From Molanna angustata (taxonomy: Eukaryota > Arthropoda > Insecta > Trichoptera > Molannidae), in the NCBI GenBank assembly GCA_963576475.1, contig OY754980.1, forward strand, positions 5,027,492-5,091,491: a DNA stretch of 64,000 nucleotides, given 5' to 3'. Of the stretch, positions 42,713 to 53,491 are shown one piece after another. Positions within the stretch are counted from its first letter, which is position 1, and each line of letters opens with the position of its first letter. The notes beneath the pieces were generated by a model. The model was not told the origin of the DNA and searched no databases. It saw nothing but the letters and a program-made list of their open reading frames with translations. Both the position numbers and the translations under genes were made by a program.

Positions 42713-45300
42713 TGTATTACCGTACTGCGGCTAATTCCGTACACATGGTTTTAGAGAAACGCAGAAACAAACACCTATCCTTGTCTAGCGTTAGTCTTCA
42801 CCATTCCCAGTGCTTTAGATAGAAACACGTGTCATTCTACCAGTGACCGTTTCCCTGAGAGCATGTGTAACGTTTCGCGCTGTTTCTTATAGAAATCGTA
42901 GATTGATTTTTAAGCTGTAAGTACATTTATCATAGTTATTTTGTTAAATAATATTAATTTTCACGTTCTTTGATAGCTTGAAATTAAACCTAGTATGCTT
43001 TAGCTTTCAAAGTTTAACTTTTTAAATATATTTTTGTCAAACATATTTTGGTTTCCGGGTTTCGGGTTATGTCGTACATTTTGTACGGTATTAGCCGCAA
43101 CATGTTTTGGTGACTTAACAAGATTTTTATTTAGAATAGAATAAAAAATATGTATTAGGTATACATAGGCATTACAACACAACACACACTTTTTATTGTT
43201 ACTGTGCATAAGTAATGAATCATTTTTATACTTTTCTAATGTTCTCTTGATAATAAATAAAATAAAATACTTTTTATTTTCTGGTATCAGATGTCCCCAC
43301 GAAGAAAATGTACGTGGTCACCAAGCAAGATGGAAATGGCTGTACAAGCAGTTAAAGATGGTGCTAAGTTACGAAGAACTGCGTTGCAGTACGGCGTTCC
43401 CGTGATGTCGCTTCATGACCATGTAAAAAAAGGACCTGAATTCGCACCCAGACTAGGTAAGAAGCCTGTTTTTACTGTGAAGCAAGAGGCAGAGATACTC
43501 GACGAGATATTAAAATTGACCAAAGAGTTTTATGGGGTGACTCCAGCAGGTCTACGAAAGGCTGTGTTTGAATATGCTGAAAAAAACAAAATTAAACACC
43601 CATTCAACCAAGAAAAGAAGGAAGCCGGCAAAGACTGGTTCTATGGATTCCTTAAGCGCAATCCTGAAATTAGCATTCGAACTCCAGAAGCGACAAGCAT
43701 CGGTCGCATCCCAGCGTTCAATGCCGCCGAAATGAAAATATTTTTTTCAAATTTAACCGACATTATAGAGAGATATCATATTCCGCCTTGCCGAACCTTC
43801 AATGTTGATGAAACGGGGGTGACAACTGTGCACAAACCAGAAAAGATAATGGCAAGAAAAGGACAAAAACAGTTTGGTGCTGCTACGAGTTGGGAGAGGG
43901 GTAAGAATATCACCGTTTGCTGCTGCATGAGCGCGACAGGGCAATTTATACCTCCGTTATTCATCTTTCCACGATCAAGAATGACTCCGGCGCTGGAAAC
44001 AGGTGGTCCCTGTGGCTCGCTTTATAAATGCTCTATATCAGGATGGATGGACGAGGAACTATTTTTTGCTTGGTTGGAGCATTTCGTAAGCTACACTAAG
44101 CCATCTGAAAGCGAGGCTGTGTTGCTTATTCTTGACAATCATTCCAGTCATGTATCTCTTAATATATATGAATATTGTCGCGTCAACAATATAGTGATGC
44201 TGTCAATACCACCCCACACTTCTCACCGCACACAGCCGCTGGATTTGACCTTCTTTGGACCTCTTAAATTAGCTCATTACAAAGAATGTCACTTGTTCAT
44301 GAAGGCTCACAATTGTGAAAAACTGAAACCTTACGATATTGTACCTCTTTTTACTAAAGCATATTTAAAGACAGCAGTAGCAGAGAAAGCTGTTAACGGT
44401 TTCGAGGCTACTGGAATCTGGCCGATTAACCCGGGTAAGTTCACTGATTTATGTGATTCACCCAAAGAAATATCAGGCCTATCTACAAGCTTTCCAGATC
44501 CCCTGAAAAATGAACCTCCGGAGCTAAGATGTATGTCTGATGCACAATCTTCACCAGTATTAGTACTTGAATCGAAGGCAGTAATAGAAAATAATATAAT
44601 GCAGAAAGATCCACTTCGCTTCTCACAAAGTTCAGCACCTCCGCTTGCAGAACACAAATACGAGGCAATAGAAGAGAATTTAATACAGCACAACCAAAAA
44701 CATCAATATTCATTCGCAGAATGTTCTTCAGCCTCAACACTGGTTACAGAAAACAAAACCTGGAAAGGGAAGGGAAGAGGAAAAAGATCAAAGCAACACT
44801 CATTTTTGACATCTACTCCTATGAAGGATATATTAGAGGCTGCAGCTATGAAAAAAACATTGAAGAACATCAAACAAGAGAAAACCAAACTCAAAAAAGA
44901 CGCAAATAAAGTCCCACCAAAAGACAGAAAGAAAGATAAGAAAAAAAACACAAAGATAGTCATGAAAAAATCAGAAAGAAGCCCAAAAAAAGCTACATCT
45001 TATAAACGCCAAATTTTTAACGATTCTACAACCGATTCTGATGATGATACTACGGCAATGGTTCTTCGTGACGAGGACGAAAATGATGGAGCGTACTGCG
45101 ATCAAGGACTACTGGGTGTAGCTAATGAGTTATGTACTATTTGTGGAGAATTTGACAAGGATAATGAACTCTGGTATCGTTGCAAATCCTGTGCTCAATG
45201 GGTGCATGCGCTATGCAGCGTCAAAGAGGTCCCAGATGGTTACATACGTAGTTTACGTAAACCATAACTCAGTGTACGGTATTAGCCTACCGCTGTACGT
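42713..45300 (+). mobile_element. pogo-type DNA transposon
   Basis: A transposase gene flanked by inverted copies of GCGGCTAAT(T/A)CCGTACA: forward at 42727-42743 and inverted at 45273-45293 (with a 3-bp insertion), plus an extra inverted copy at 43082-43098. These look like terminal or sub-terminal transposase-binding sites. Exact ends and the TA duplication are not resolved. Confidence 0.65.
43291..45267 (+). CDS. pogo/Tigger-like transposase with C-terminal PHD-like finger
   Basis: 658 residues, uninterrupted. Residues 1-50 form a psq/CENP-B-type helix-turn-helix; 60-140 a second CENP-B-like DNA-binding region (KDWFYGFLKRNPEIS); 165-385 the DDE_1 catalytic core with D173 (NVDETG), D282 (LILDNHSSH) and D318 (QPLDLTFFGPLK). 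A Lys-rich basic tail (about 495-570) precedes an acidic stretch and a PHD-like motif (CTICGEFD...CKSCAQWVHALC). The last two zinc ligands appear lost: YIRSLRKP carries Arg at both positions where a CxxC is expected. The ATG follows a good splice acceptor (CTGGTATCAG), so an upstream exon is possible. The enzyme would cut and paste the element at TA sites. An open frame suggests a recently active copy or domestication. Confidence 0.88.
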   Translation: MSPRRKCTWSPSKMEMAVQAVKDGAKLRRTALQYGVPVMSLHDHVKKGPEFAPRLGKKPVFTVKQEAEILDEILKLTKEFYGVTPAGLRKAVFEYAEKNKIKHPFNQEKKEAGKDWFYGFLKRNPEISIRTPEATSIGRIPAFNAAEMKIFFSNLTDIIERYHIPPCRTFNVDETGVTTVHKPEKIMARKGQKQFGAATSWERGKNITVCCCMSATGQFIPPLFIFPRSRMTPALETGGPCGSLYKCSISGWMDEELFFAWLEHFVSYTKPSESEAVLLILDNHSSHVSLNIYEYCRVNNIVMLSIPPHTSHRTQPLDLTFFGPLKLAHYKECHLFMKAHNCEKLKPYDIVPLFTKAYLKTAVAEKAVNGFEATGIWPINPGKFTDLCDSPKEISGLSTSFPDPLKNEPPELRCMSDAQSSPVLVLESKAVIENNIMQKDPLRFSQSSAPPLAEHKYEAIEENLIQHNQKHQYSFAECSSASTLVTENKTWKGKGRGKRSKQHSFLTSTPMKDILEAAAMKKTLKNIKQEKTKLKKDANKVPPKDRKKDKKKNTKIVMKKSERSPKKATSYKRQIFNDSTTDSDDDTTAMVLRDEDENDGAYCDQGLLGVANELCTICGEFDKDNELWYRCKSCAQWVHALCSVKEVPDGYIRSLRKP

Positions 45301-45452
45301 TTTTATAAGTATTTTCTTTTTTTTAAGACACCATTATAAAACCAATTAAAATTGCTGTGAGACTGTATTTAATTGAACGTGTAATTCAATATAGTTCTAT
45401 AATTCTATATAGCGCAGAAAATCACAATCTACAACTGAGGGGTCATCACTTA

Positions 45453-46168
45453 TGGCCAGTTTCATAAAAATTAAAGGAGACTTAATGTCGACTTTAAAAT
45501 AAATTGCGTTTCATAACAACAAAATGTCACTTAAAGTTCACTTTAATTTAAAGTCCAGTGTCTTCGTACTTTAGTCACTAAAGTCTTCTTTAAGAGCAGT
45601 TCATTTTTTTGCCACCAGAGTGTGCTGCAATATGACGTAATGTTCAAGTCAGTTCTTGTTGATGTCAATAATGTCAATTGAATGTTGACGATCATGTGCA
45701 TATTACTTACTAATATTCAATAGTTTTGTTATTATTTAAACATTTTTTTATAAATAATATAAAAAAAAAATGTTTTCAAAATGAGCTAATTAGAAGATGC
45801 GTACTGTGATACAGCAGTGAAAAGTATATAGTAAAAAAATCGACCACATGGAAAAGTAGAATTAAGGAGAATTTTTTGATAGATTTTGTTCCATAAACAT
45901 GTCCTATACATCAATGATCAATTCAATGACAGAAATAACATATTATATATATGGTAGTAAACAGAAAGATTTACCTATGCTATGAGCTATGTTTCCATAG
46001 ATTTTGATAGCAATATTGCCAACTTTCAGGTATTTTGGTGACATTTCTGCTTTTTACTAAAGTACGCGGCATTATTATTTATGAAACGCAACGACTTAAA
46101 GGCGGCTTTTAATTTTTAAAGAACCTTTAACTAAAGGGTCCTTTTGCTGCTTTTTATGAAACTGGCTG
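45453..46168. mobile_element. PIF/Harbinger-type MITE (716 bp)
   Basis: TIRs TGGCCAGTTTCATAAA (left) and the complement of CAGCCAGTTTCATAAA (right), flanked by TTA on both sides (45450-45452, 46169-46171). A second inverted pair (GCGTTTCATAA near 45508, its complement near 46073) lies inside. No transposase frame. TTA duplication and TIR style fit PIF/Harbinger. Confidence 0.75.
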
Positions 46169-46171
46169 TTA

Positions 46172-47816
46172 AAGTTGAATAAAACATCCTTTTCCCTGAA
46201 TCCATGGGAGCACTTCCTGACCAACAGAGTGGTAGATGCCTAGAACAGTTTACCGGATAAAGTTTGGGTGCTGAAAAGTGTTTTAATTATGTGTATGCAG
46301 TGTGATGATAAATTCATCGACACAACACTTAGGCAATGTGTAAATGTATTGTTAGCGCCAACTTAAAGTTATTTAGCAATATAAAAGTTACAGAGCAATC
46401 TTGTCTCACAAAACTGAGTAAACACGCGGATATGAAATTATAGATAAGAAAAAGTGGACTGTATTTTTCACAGGGGGCGGCAGAAGGAAAGATATAGATG
46501 GAACATTCACTTACTTGATTATTCCTATATCTTCTTCCTTGTCACTAGTCACTCGTGGATCACACGCGCGCGGTGAGAAACAATATTAATTTTGAATATA
46601 TGTAGTTAGTGTAGGTGAGCGGTAAAATTACGGAAGAGATGCGGATTCAGTATGATGGTCTTATGTAGAAGGAAACTGATTTGTGGGTGTGGGGCGGGCA
46701 GTGATTGCAACAATTATATGTCACATTCTCATATAATATATAGAAAATGCAAAAATTATTCCTCATTTTGGCGTTAACACTAAGCTTTATCATTCAGTTT
46801 TGTCACGGTGTTACCGGTAATAAAAACCACACAACGGATGAGTTCTCAAGTTCTTTTAAAAATCCAATATATGACGTTGTTAGTTGTCAGTGGAAATGTA
46901 CGTAGGTACTTTTGATCTTGTTTACATTTTATTTAATATGTGTGTTCATATAATTAGGTAAACCTAGTTTTGGAATCTTTCAAATTTGTTGGAAAATTGA
47001 ATACAATAGTGCCCATACTTTCAATGGGGCAAAAATATCATCGTCATGTATTAGCCCTCTCTCATCCAGTTATAGACATTTTCAAATATTCTAAGGTAGG
47101 CGTTGACGCTGTAAAAAAAATAATCTTATGTAAATCAACAAAAGTTATATTTTATTTTAATTTTTTTATTACTTTTGTTGCAATTATCTTTCTTTGCATG
47201 ACAATATCGAAAAATACCTAATCTTTGCTATCACTTTCATCAAATTGATAGCACTTTGTACGATTTATGCTAATTATTTTTTGTTTGTATGTCGAAACAG
47301 CCAGTACCTACTCGTATTAGTTACACAAATTTATACCACACGACTCGGTACAAAATTGCAAATGGCGGCCATGGATGCAATGCAGGCGAATTATTCATTT
47401 AGATCGGTAAACGTTGATAACGCGGGCCCAATTTGGTATTCAATTTAACCGAATTTAAATTACAAACGAATAATTTCCACATTTTAAAATGAAAGTTTAT
47501 TCTATTGCAGACAAGTACCCTTTTGTGTACGTGGCTGGCTTCTTCTGTCCTAATACATTTCTGGCGTTCATGTTTATTGAGATGCACTTTATTATAGTAT
47601 CTTAATAGCTTACATCGGCATAATCAAGCAACGGAACATAGCTATTTTACAACGGAATGGAAGGTTTTTAAGTCTATTAAGTGAGTACCTACATATAAGG
47701 CAAAGAAAATAGATTTGCTGACTTGTTATATTTGTTCATACCACGATTACCAGATCAATAACAGATCCAAGATCGTTTACAACCCTGACATTATGCGCAA
47801 ATTGGTTATTGAATGA
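46172..47816. other. Non-coding stretch, no feature recognised
   Basis: 1.6 kb without a recognisable gene or repeat. Frames at 46970-47448 (plus) are hydrophobic AT-rich translations with no motif. Confidence 0.4.
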
Positions 47817-48367
47817 TCCAACTGTTGATTTGTTCAAGAGAATTTATTTCTCTTAACAGATCGACAAAGTTTCTAGCCAAGATCCACGAGATTTTGTATG
47901 GCCAGGTCTACATTTTTTTTTGCATGATTTTTCCAATTTTGATGTCAAAAAATAACAATTTTGAGGCTTCGCAACATAAATGTTATATATCATATGAATA
48001 CAAAATATTATAAATATTTATTTATTTGTGTTTTAAGTATTTATAGTTTGGTACCACAGAATTATAATTATAAGGTACAGAAGCCGCGTGTAGTAGGTAC
48101 AAATTTCGAATTCAAATGTATACCAAGTTTTTTTTTACATGTGTGTGTGAGGCGGTAGATCTACGTATTATGTAGGTTTGCGTATCGGTAGATGTACGTA
48201 TACGGCCGGGCGAGTAAAATTCGTCTATTTCAGCGTAGTTTTAGTTGCATACATTCATTGCGCTGACTAGGTATCTAAATCATTTATAATCTAAGTTTGG
48301 TACATATTCTTTAATTATGCATACTATCGCCACCGACAATTGGATCTCATGCATTACATGTAGCTAG
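47817..48367 (+). mobile_element. Non-autonomous Helitron, copy 3 (diverged, shortened)
   Basis: Starts TCCAACTGTTGATTTG after A and ends GTAGCTAG before T, with an inverted CGACAATTGGA about 24 bp before the end. 551 bp, with the central half of the 1.03-kb copies missing. A^T insertion and CTAG end are Helitron hallmarks. Confidence 0.7.
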
Positions 48368-48744
48368 TATTTTGGATATATTATTGGTTTTTAATACAAA
48401 TTCAAAATGACGTAAATGTAAATTTGAAAAATCTCATTCGGTATTCTGTAAATTGGCAAACAATAATTTCCAATACAGAATGAATAAAATTTATTGAACA
48501 ATGAAACAAAATTTGCATTCATAAATTACGAAAAAATATAATAACAGATTCCACAATTGAATCCATTAATAATGTATTTAGGTATCTGAACAATGGAAAA
48601 ATAATGTTTTATCGATAAAATCTATGACATAAAAATATTTTAATATGAAATTGAATAAAATAACTATTTATTCTTTTATCATTTCTAGACAAAAAATTGT
48701 TTGTGTTTTATTAATAATAATTGTAATATCTTTTGGACAAAAAT
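48368..48744. other. Non-coding AT-rich stretch
   Basis: Nothing recognised. Confidence 0.4.
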
Positions 48745-48935
48745 ATCATCTATCAGATGATATCTGATGATATTTATGTTGATATATCTGATAGATGATA
48801 TTTATATTGATATATCTGATAGATGATATTTATATTGATGTATCTGATAGATGATATGTATTTATATTGATATATCTGATAGATGATACATATGTTTTTA
48901 TATTGATATATCTGATAGATGATAATATTTATATT
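48745..48935. repeat. Minisatellite, ~28-36-bp units, about six copies
   Basis: Repeats of TATCTGATAGATGATATTTA-type units with small indels. It abuts the minus-strand LINE scrap at 48936. Confidence 0.85.
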
Positions 48936-49110
48936 GATTCATGTTCTGATTCCATTCTATTCGAAGAATATGAATATTATAAGATGGACTCCATATTATT
49001 GATCCAAATTCTAATATACTTTGTACAAAAGCTGTATATAGAACTTTAAGAACACATTCGTCTCTGAACGGTTTAGACACTCCTAATATTTTACATAGTA
49101 TCTACCTGTT
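48936..49110 (-). pseudogene. LINE RT scrap
   Basis: Minus strand encodes SKPFRDECVLKVLYTAFVQ and SILEFGSIIWSPSYNIHI, the same region of the Jockey/CR1-like RT as at 4640-4750. A family-1 SINE end scrap overlaps at about 49095-49131. Confidence 0.7.
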
Positions 49111-49139
49111 AGTTGCTCTAGAAGTAATTGAGATAAAAA

Positions 49140-49394
49140 AAAATGTACCATACCATACAATCAGGCCATATCCCTATTTGGGGTAGGCAAAGAAAACCGA
49201 ACGCCAGACTCCTCTATCTTGAGATACATTTGTAGCTTCATTCACGTCCATGCATCGTCTCACACACGATCTTTTATTATTCTTACTTCTAACGTTCCCG
49301 TCCTTCAATTTATGTGATGGTGCCAACTTTTCCTTAGCCGACCTCCATTTTCGTTCCTCTTTTATGAGACTTAGACGCTGAAAGTTAATACCAT
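49140..49394. repeat. Unclassified dispersed repeat
   Basis: CCATACCATACAATCAGGCCATATCC... resembles, in part, the CATACCATCATGCAATTTGC segment inside the Helitron copies and family D ends, suggesting a retroelement 3' end on minus. Confidence 0.35.
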
Positions 49395-49666
49395 TTATAG
49401 GTTGGAAGATTTTGAGATGTGGTTGCATCGCAGGATGCCCAAAATCCCTTGGCAGATCTGGTTACAAATTCAGAAGTCTTAAGTCGAGCCAGGCCAACTA
49501 GGCAACTCCTGTCTACAATGAAGGTCCGCAAGATCGCATATCTGGGCCATATAATGAGGGGTATGAAATACCACTTGCGTAATATCAGGGAATGGACGGG
49601 CTTCAGAACTGTGGAGCAGATATTCTTGGCAGCACTGGACAGAAAGGGATTCGCCAAAGTTCTCTA
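49395..49666 (+). pseudogene. LINE RT C-terminal fragment with internal deletion
   Basis: Encodes FEMWLHRRMPKIPW (one frame) and then NSEVLSRARPTRQLLSTMKV, KIAYLGHIMRGMKYHL and NIREWTGFRTVEQIF (next frame). The segment between KYHL and NIREWTG present in the relative at 26055-26690 is missing, so an internal deletion is likely. Confidence 0.75.
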
Positions 49667-50082
49667 AAGGACTGAAAACAGCTGTGCTTCTTAGAGCAAC
49701 ATAACAACAGAATATAAGCGCCCTTGGAATGATCGTATATCATTAAACGGCACAATATAAATTATCTATTTTTATTGTATTTTTTTGTCAGACGATCGTC
49801 ATTCATAATTTCTATGTGGCCAAACCACCTTTAGGCATTTATTTTCATCCTCCGATATCTCTGTCAATCATACATTCTCATCGTATATCCTCATTTCATA
49901 GATCGTTTTACCACACATAATGTCATGCCGTTTCTGACATGTCAATGCCTAAATAGCATACATTAGAGTCCGGTACGACGATGCCATTGTGTACCGCGAG
50001 CTTTGCTTTGTTTGGATCAATCATTACAGATCTAAATGCACCATTCACTCTATTGCCTGCCGTTACTCTCCTGTCAATGATG
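49667..50082. other. Non-coding stretch
   Basis: No gene recognised. Confidence 0.4.
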
Positions 50083-50270
50083 AGTCGATGGCAGAGCAGT
50101 TAGCGCACTGGGTTAGTAATCCAGTGGTCGCGAGTTCGAATCCTGCCTCGACCGATTTCGTTCACCAATAGAACAAGCATTTATGCTTAATTTAGGGAAT
50201 GTAGGAAAATGTATATGTACTTGCTTAACAAGGACATATTCATTTTTTATTTAAAAAAAAATAAAATAAA
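50083..50270 (+). mobile_element. tRNA-derived SINE (family 3, Thr-tRNA-like head)
   Basis: The head GTCGATGGCAGAGCAGTTAG...GCGAGTTCGAATCC has good A and B boxes. The anticodon arm ACTGGG-TTAGTAA-TCCAGT gives a 7-base loop with AGT, as in tRNA-Thr. The acceptor pairs over only about five bases, and a body with GAACAAGCATTTATGCTTAATTT follows, ending in an A-rich tail, so it is a SINE and not a tRNA gene. Confidence 0.7.
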
Positions 50271-50659
50271 AAGTCTTTTTCCAATCTTCCATCATGTTAA
50301 AACATACTTCCTAAGCATTAGTATTTATCCACTTAAAATAGTAAAAAATATAATTAAACTTAAAAATCATGACTCTTTTAGTTGAGTAATGAAAACACCA
50401 TACACAATAAATTGTAACTAAGTATACAAAGTGTAATAAAACCAGTGGGTTGTGGCCAACACTTAACTCCTCACAAACAAGTCATTTTTTTTTTTTTTTT
50501 TTTTTATTTTATTTGAAAAAATGGGCAACGTACAATAATATTTTTTTAAACAAATATAACATAAGTAATTGTAAGCAACATAAGTAATTGTAACTTAATC
50601 AGCCCACCTTTGATTTCATGGTGCATTGTACTCACTACTGGTAATAAAAAAAAAAATTA

Positions 50660-53491
50660 TTATTCCTGTCTAACGTGGCTCCTGAAAAGAGTCCTGGACA
50701 TACAGAATATGTCCACGGACCTGATCTTTTCCAAATTATTATACGTGGTAAGGCATCGGTACAATGGCGAATTTTGAGCGGCATTAGTGTTTTTTTTGTC
50801 TAAAAAGAACGTTGAGGTGTGTCTTGTTCGTCTGTTTGGTATGTTGAAGTTAATAATTTTCAGAAGGTCTGTACAGTCAATATTGAAGTTTATTATGTCA
50901 TAAAGGTACATTAAGTCTGAGGTCCTTCGTCTTGTCTGTAAAGTCTGCAATTCATGTTTGTAGTTATTACCAAATTTGTACTTCATATGTTTCAAAAATA
51001 TTTGTTGTATTCGTTCTATATTGTTAATATAAATATTATATTGTGGATTCCAGATGACTGATGCATGTTCCAATTGACTTCTAACAATTGTGTTATATAG
51101 TAAGATAAATGTTTTCACTTGTGTGAATGGTTTGCATACTCTCATCAGGAATCCCAACATTTTATAAGCTTTCAGTGTAATTGTGTCAATGTGTTTGTCA
51201 AATAAAAGTTTACTGTCCAGTTGTATACCTAAGTCTCTACAGTCTGATTTCTTATCAATCGCCTCCCTATTGATTGTGTATGTGTATTGTATTGTACTCT
51301 TTTTCCTAGAGAGTGTAATGGAGTGACATTTTTTTACATTTAGTAACAGCTTATTCGAGACACAATAAGAAGTTAGTCTATCAAGGTCAAGTTGCAAGTC
51401 CTCACAGTCAGTAATGTCTATAACAGTTTTGTAGATTTTCATATCGTCAGCGTATAATATGTAATTACTGTTCCTGAAGCATAATCCAATGTCATGTATG
51501 TAAATATTAAATAAGAGAGGCCCCAAATGGGAACCTTGAGGTACACCCGATGGCACCTGTGTTGCAGACGATAGATGACCACCGTACTCTACTATTTGGC
51601 TTCTATTAATAAGGTATGATTTTAGCCACCTAAGAAGATCACCGTGAATACCCAAAAGTTTTAGTTTCTTAGTCAGAATTAGATGGTCCACTTTATCAAA
51701 GGCTTTTGAGTAGTCTGTATATATTGCGTCAGTTTGTCTTTTGTTATCAAGGTTGTCATGAATTTCGTTTAGAAAGACATTTAAATTTGTATTAGTAGAA
51801 CGTCCCCTAACAAAACCATGTTGTTTAGGATCTAAATGGAGTTTGACCGCAAAGTACATTTGATCGTACACGATATTTTCCAAGAGTTTACTCAAAATGG
51901 GCAATTTGGAAACTGGTCGGTAATTTGAAACATCTTTCAGGTTCCCACTCTTAGGTATAGGAGTAACTAATGCCTGTTTCCATTTATCAGGAAATGTACC
52001 GTTGGATAGTGACTTTTTAAAAATATGATAAATTGGGATGGTTAAGGAGCTGGCACAGTACTTCAAGAATATGCCTGGTAAATCATCACTGCCCTGACTC
52101 TTTCTTATGTCGATTGAACTTAGGTGTTTAGATACTGTTGTTATGTCTAAGTGTATATTTGCTATAGTTTGACACCCTGCAACCTCCTCACTACAATATG
52201 GTGTAGAAGAATCGACTGTATTGAAAACAGAGGCAAAGTAATCTGACAAGAAATATGCAGATTCCTGTATACTTTGAGCAGTACGATCACCATTAATTAA
52301 ACACTGAAATGAGTTAGCATTACGTTTCTTTGATTTAACATAAAACCAGAATTTTTTGACGTTTGATTGAATGGAGTTTTCAGTACTATTGAAATACTTT
52401 TCCCTAGCATTAATTGACATTCCTTTTTGTCTTTTACGGAGAAGAGCGAAAGTTTGATAATCTAGAGGATTGTGAGATTGCTTCCACCTCTTATGATATT
52501 TTAATTTCTCCTTTTCTAATTTTATTAGTGACGAATGGAACCATATTGGATATTTGTGTTGGTGTATAATTTTTGTTGGAATCATATTGTCAATCACTTT
52601 ATGTACATTTGAGTAAAAGTTATCAGTGGCTAAATTCACATCATCACAGTCGATTACAGCTGACCAGTCAATGTTTTTAAGCTTGCTATTAATCAACTTA
52701 TAGTCAGCCTGTTTAAAGAGTTTTATACATATGGAGGACCCTCCATTCATTTTTAAGTTAGACAATTGAAAATTTAACTGCAGAGGTTTATGAAAGGGAT
52801 CATCACGTACAAGGAAGGTGTCTGACCCATTAACTTCTATAGGAATATTTGACAGTACCAAGTCTAATACATTATCACAGTGATTTTTTATTTTGTTATA
52901 TTGATTCAGACCTGAGAATGTTACACAGTTTAACAATTCCTTAGAGCACATGTCATAAGTACTGTTACCTAGAGTATCCCATTGAATATTTGGCATATTG
53001 TAATCGCCAATAATAATAAATACATCATCAGGATATTGTGTTGTTCTGTCTCTGATGATTTCTGTTTGGGAAGTAATAAGAGCTAATCTTTGTGAAGTTG
53101 TGAGTTTAGCACTGACACCTGGAAGATATGAGCAGCAGATATGAATTGATTTATTTTTAAGTATATTATCTAATGTTATCCATGTATCCTCTACCCAAGA
53201 GGACCAGTTAACATTATTATAAGCCTTTAATTCTTTCTTCACTCCTATAAGTACACCACCTCCTATTGATTTACCAGATGAAACACTATCTCTATCCATT
53301 CTAAATACTGCATACCGATCATCGAACAGTTCCCCATCGTATATACCGTCAGTTAACCATGTTTCTGTTATTAGAATTATGTCAAAATTATTTAGTGTTA
53401 CGTTATGGTAAAATTCATTAGTTTTAGTCCGTAGACCTCGCACGTTCTGATAGAACATCGTAATCCGCTCAGCGCCCGCGCCAATAACCAA
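50660..53491 (-). CDS. LINE ORF2: AP endonuclease and reverse transcriptase, 943 codons
   Basis: Residues 1-220: AP-endonuclease domain (MFYQNVRGLRTK, ILITETWL, IIIGDYNMPNIQW). Residues about 470-760: RT with VTPIPKSGNLKDVSNYRP, QHGFVRGRSTNTNLN, IYTDYSKAFDKVDH, SGVPQGSHLGPLLFN and YADD at about 679-682. The C-terminus carries KMLGFLMRVCKPF, SQLEHASVIWNPQYN and FNIPNRRTRHTSTFF, shared with the scraps at 4583, 16165, 19108 and 48936. No internal stop or frameshift, so this may be an active or very recent copy. It nicks the target and primes cDNA. The ORF1/gag is not identified. Confidence 0.9.
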   Translation of the reverse strand: MVIGAGAERITMFYQNVRGLRTKTNEFYHNVTLNNFDIILITETWLTDGIYDGELFDDRYAVFRMDRDSVSSGKSIGGGVLIGVKKELKAYNNVNWSSWVEDTWITLDNILKNKSIHICCSYLPGVSAKLTTSQRLALITSQTEIIRDRTTQYPDDVFIIIGDYNMPNIQWDTLGNSTYDMCSKELLNCVTFSGLNQYNKIKNHCDNVLDLVLSNIPIEVNGSDTFLVRDDPFHKPLQLNFQLSNLKMNGGSSICIKLFKQADYKLINSKLKNIDWSAVIDCDDVNLATDNFYSNVHKVIDNMIPTKIIHQHKYPIWFHSSLIKLEKEKLKYHKRWKQSHNPLDYQTFALLRKRQKGMSINAREKYFNSTENSIQSNVKKFWFYVKSKKRNANSFQCLINGDRTAQSIQESAYFLSDYFASVFNTVDSSTPYCSEEVAGCQTIANIHLDITTVSKHLSSIDIRKSQGSDDLPGIFLKYCASSLTIPIYHIFKKSLSNGTFPDKWKQALVTPIPKSGNLKDVSNYRPVSKLPILSKLLENIVYDQMYFAVKLHLDPKQHGFVRGRSTNTNLNVFLNEIHDNLDNKRQTDAIYTDYSKAFDKVDHLILTKKLKLLGIHGDLLRWLKSYLINRSQIVEYGGHLSSATQVPSGVPQGSHLGPLLFNIYIHDIGLCFRNSNYILYADDMKIYKTVIDITDCEDLQLDLDRLTSYCVSNKLLLNVKKCHSITLSRKKSTIQYTYTINREAIDKKSDCRDLGIQLDSKLLFDKHIDTITLKAYKMLGFLMRVCKPFTQVKTFILLYNTIVRSQLEHASVIWNPQYNIYINNIERIQQIFLKHMKYKFGNNYKHELQTLQTRRRTSDLMYLYDIINFNIDCTDLLKIINFNIPNRRTRHTSTFFLDKKNTNAAQNSPLYRCLTTYNNLEKIRSVDIFCMSRTLFRSHVRQE

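Noticed and set aside
50083..50160. Functional tRNA-Thr gene
   Set aside because: Anticodon arm is good, but the acceptor stem pairs only partly and a SINE body follows.
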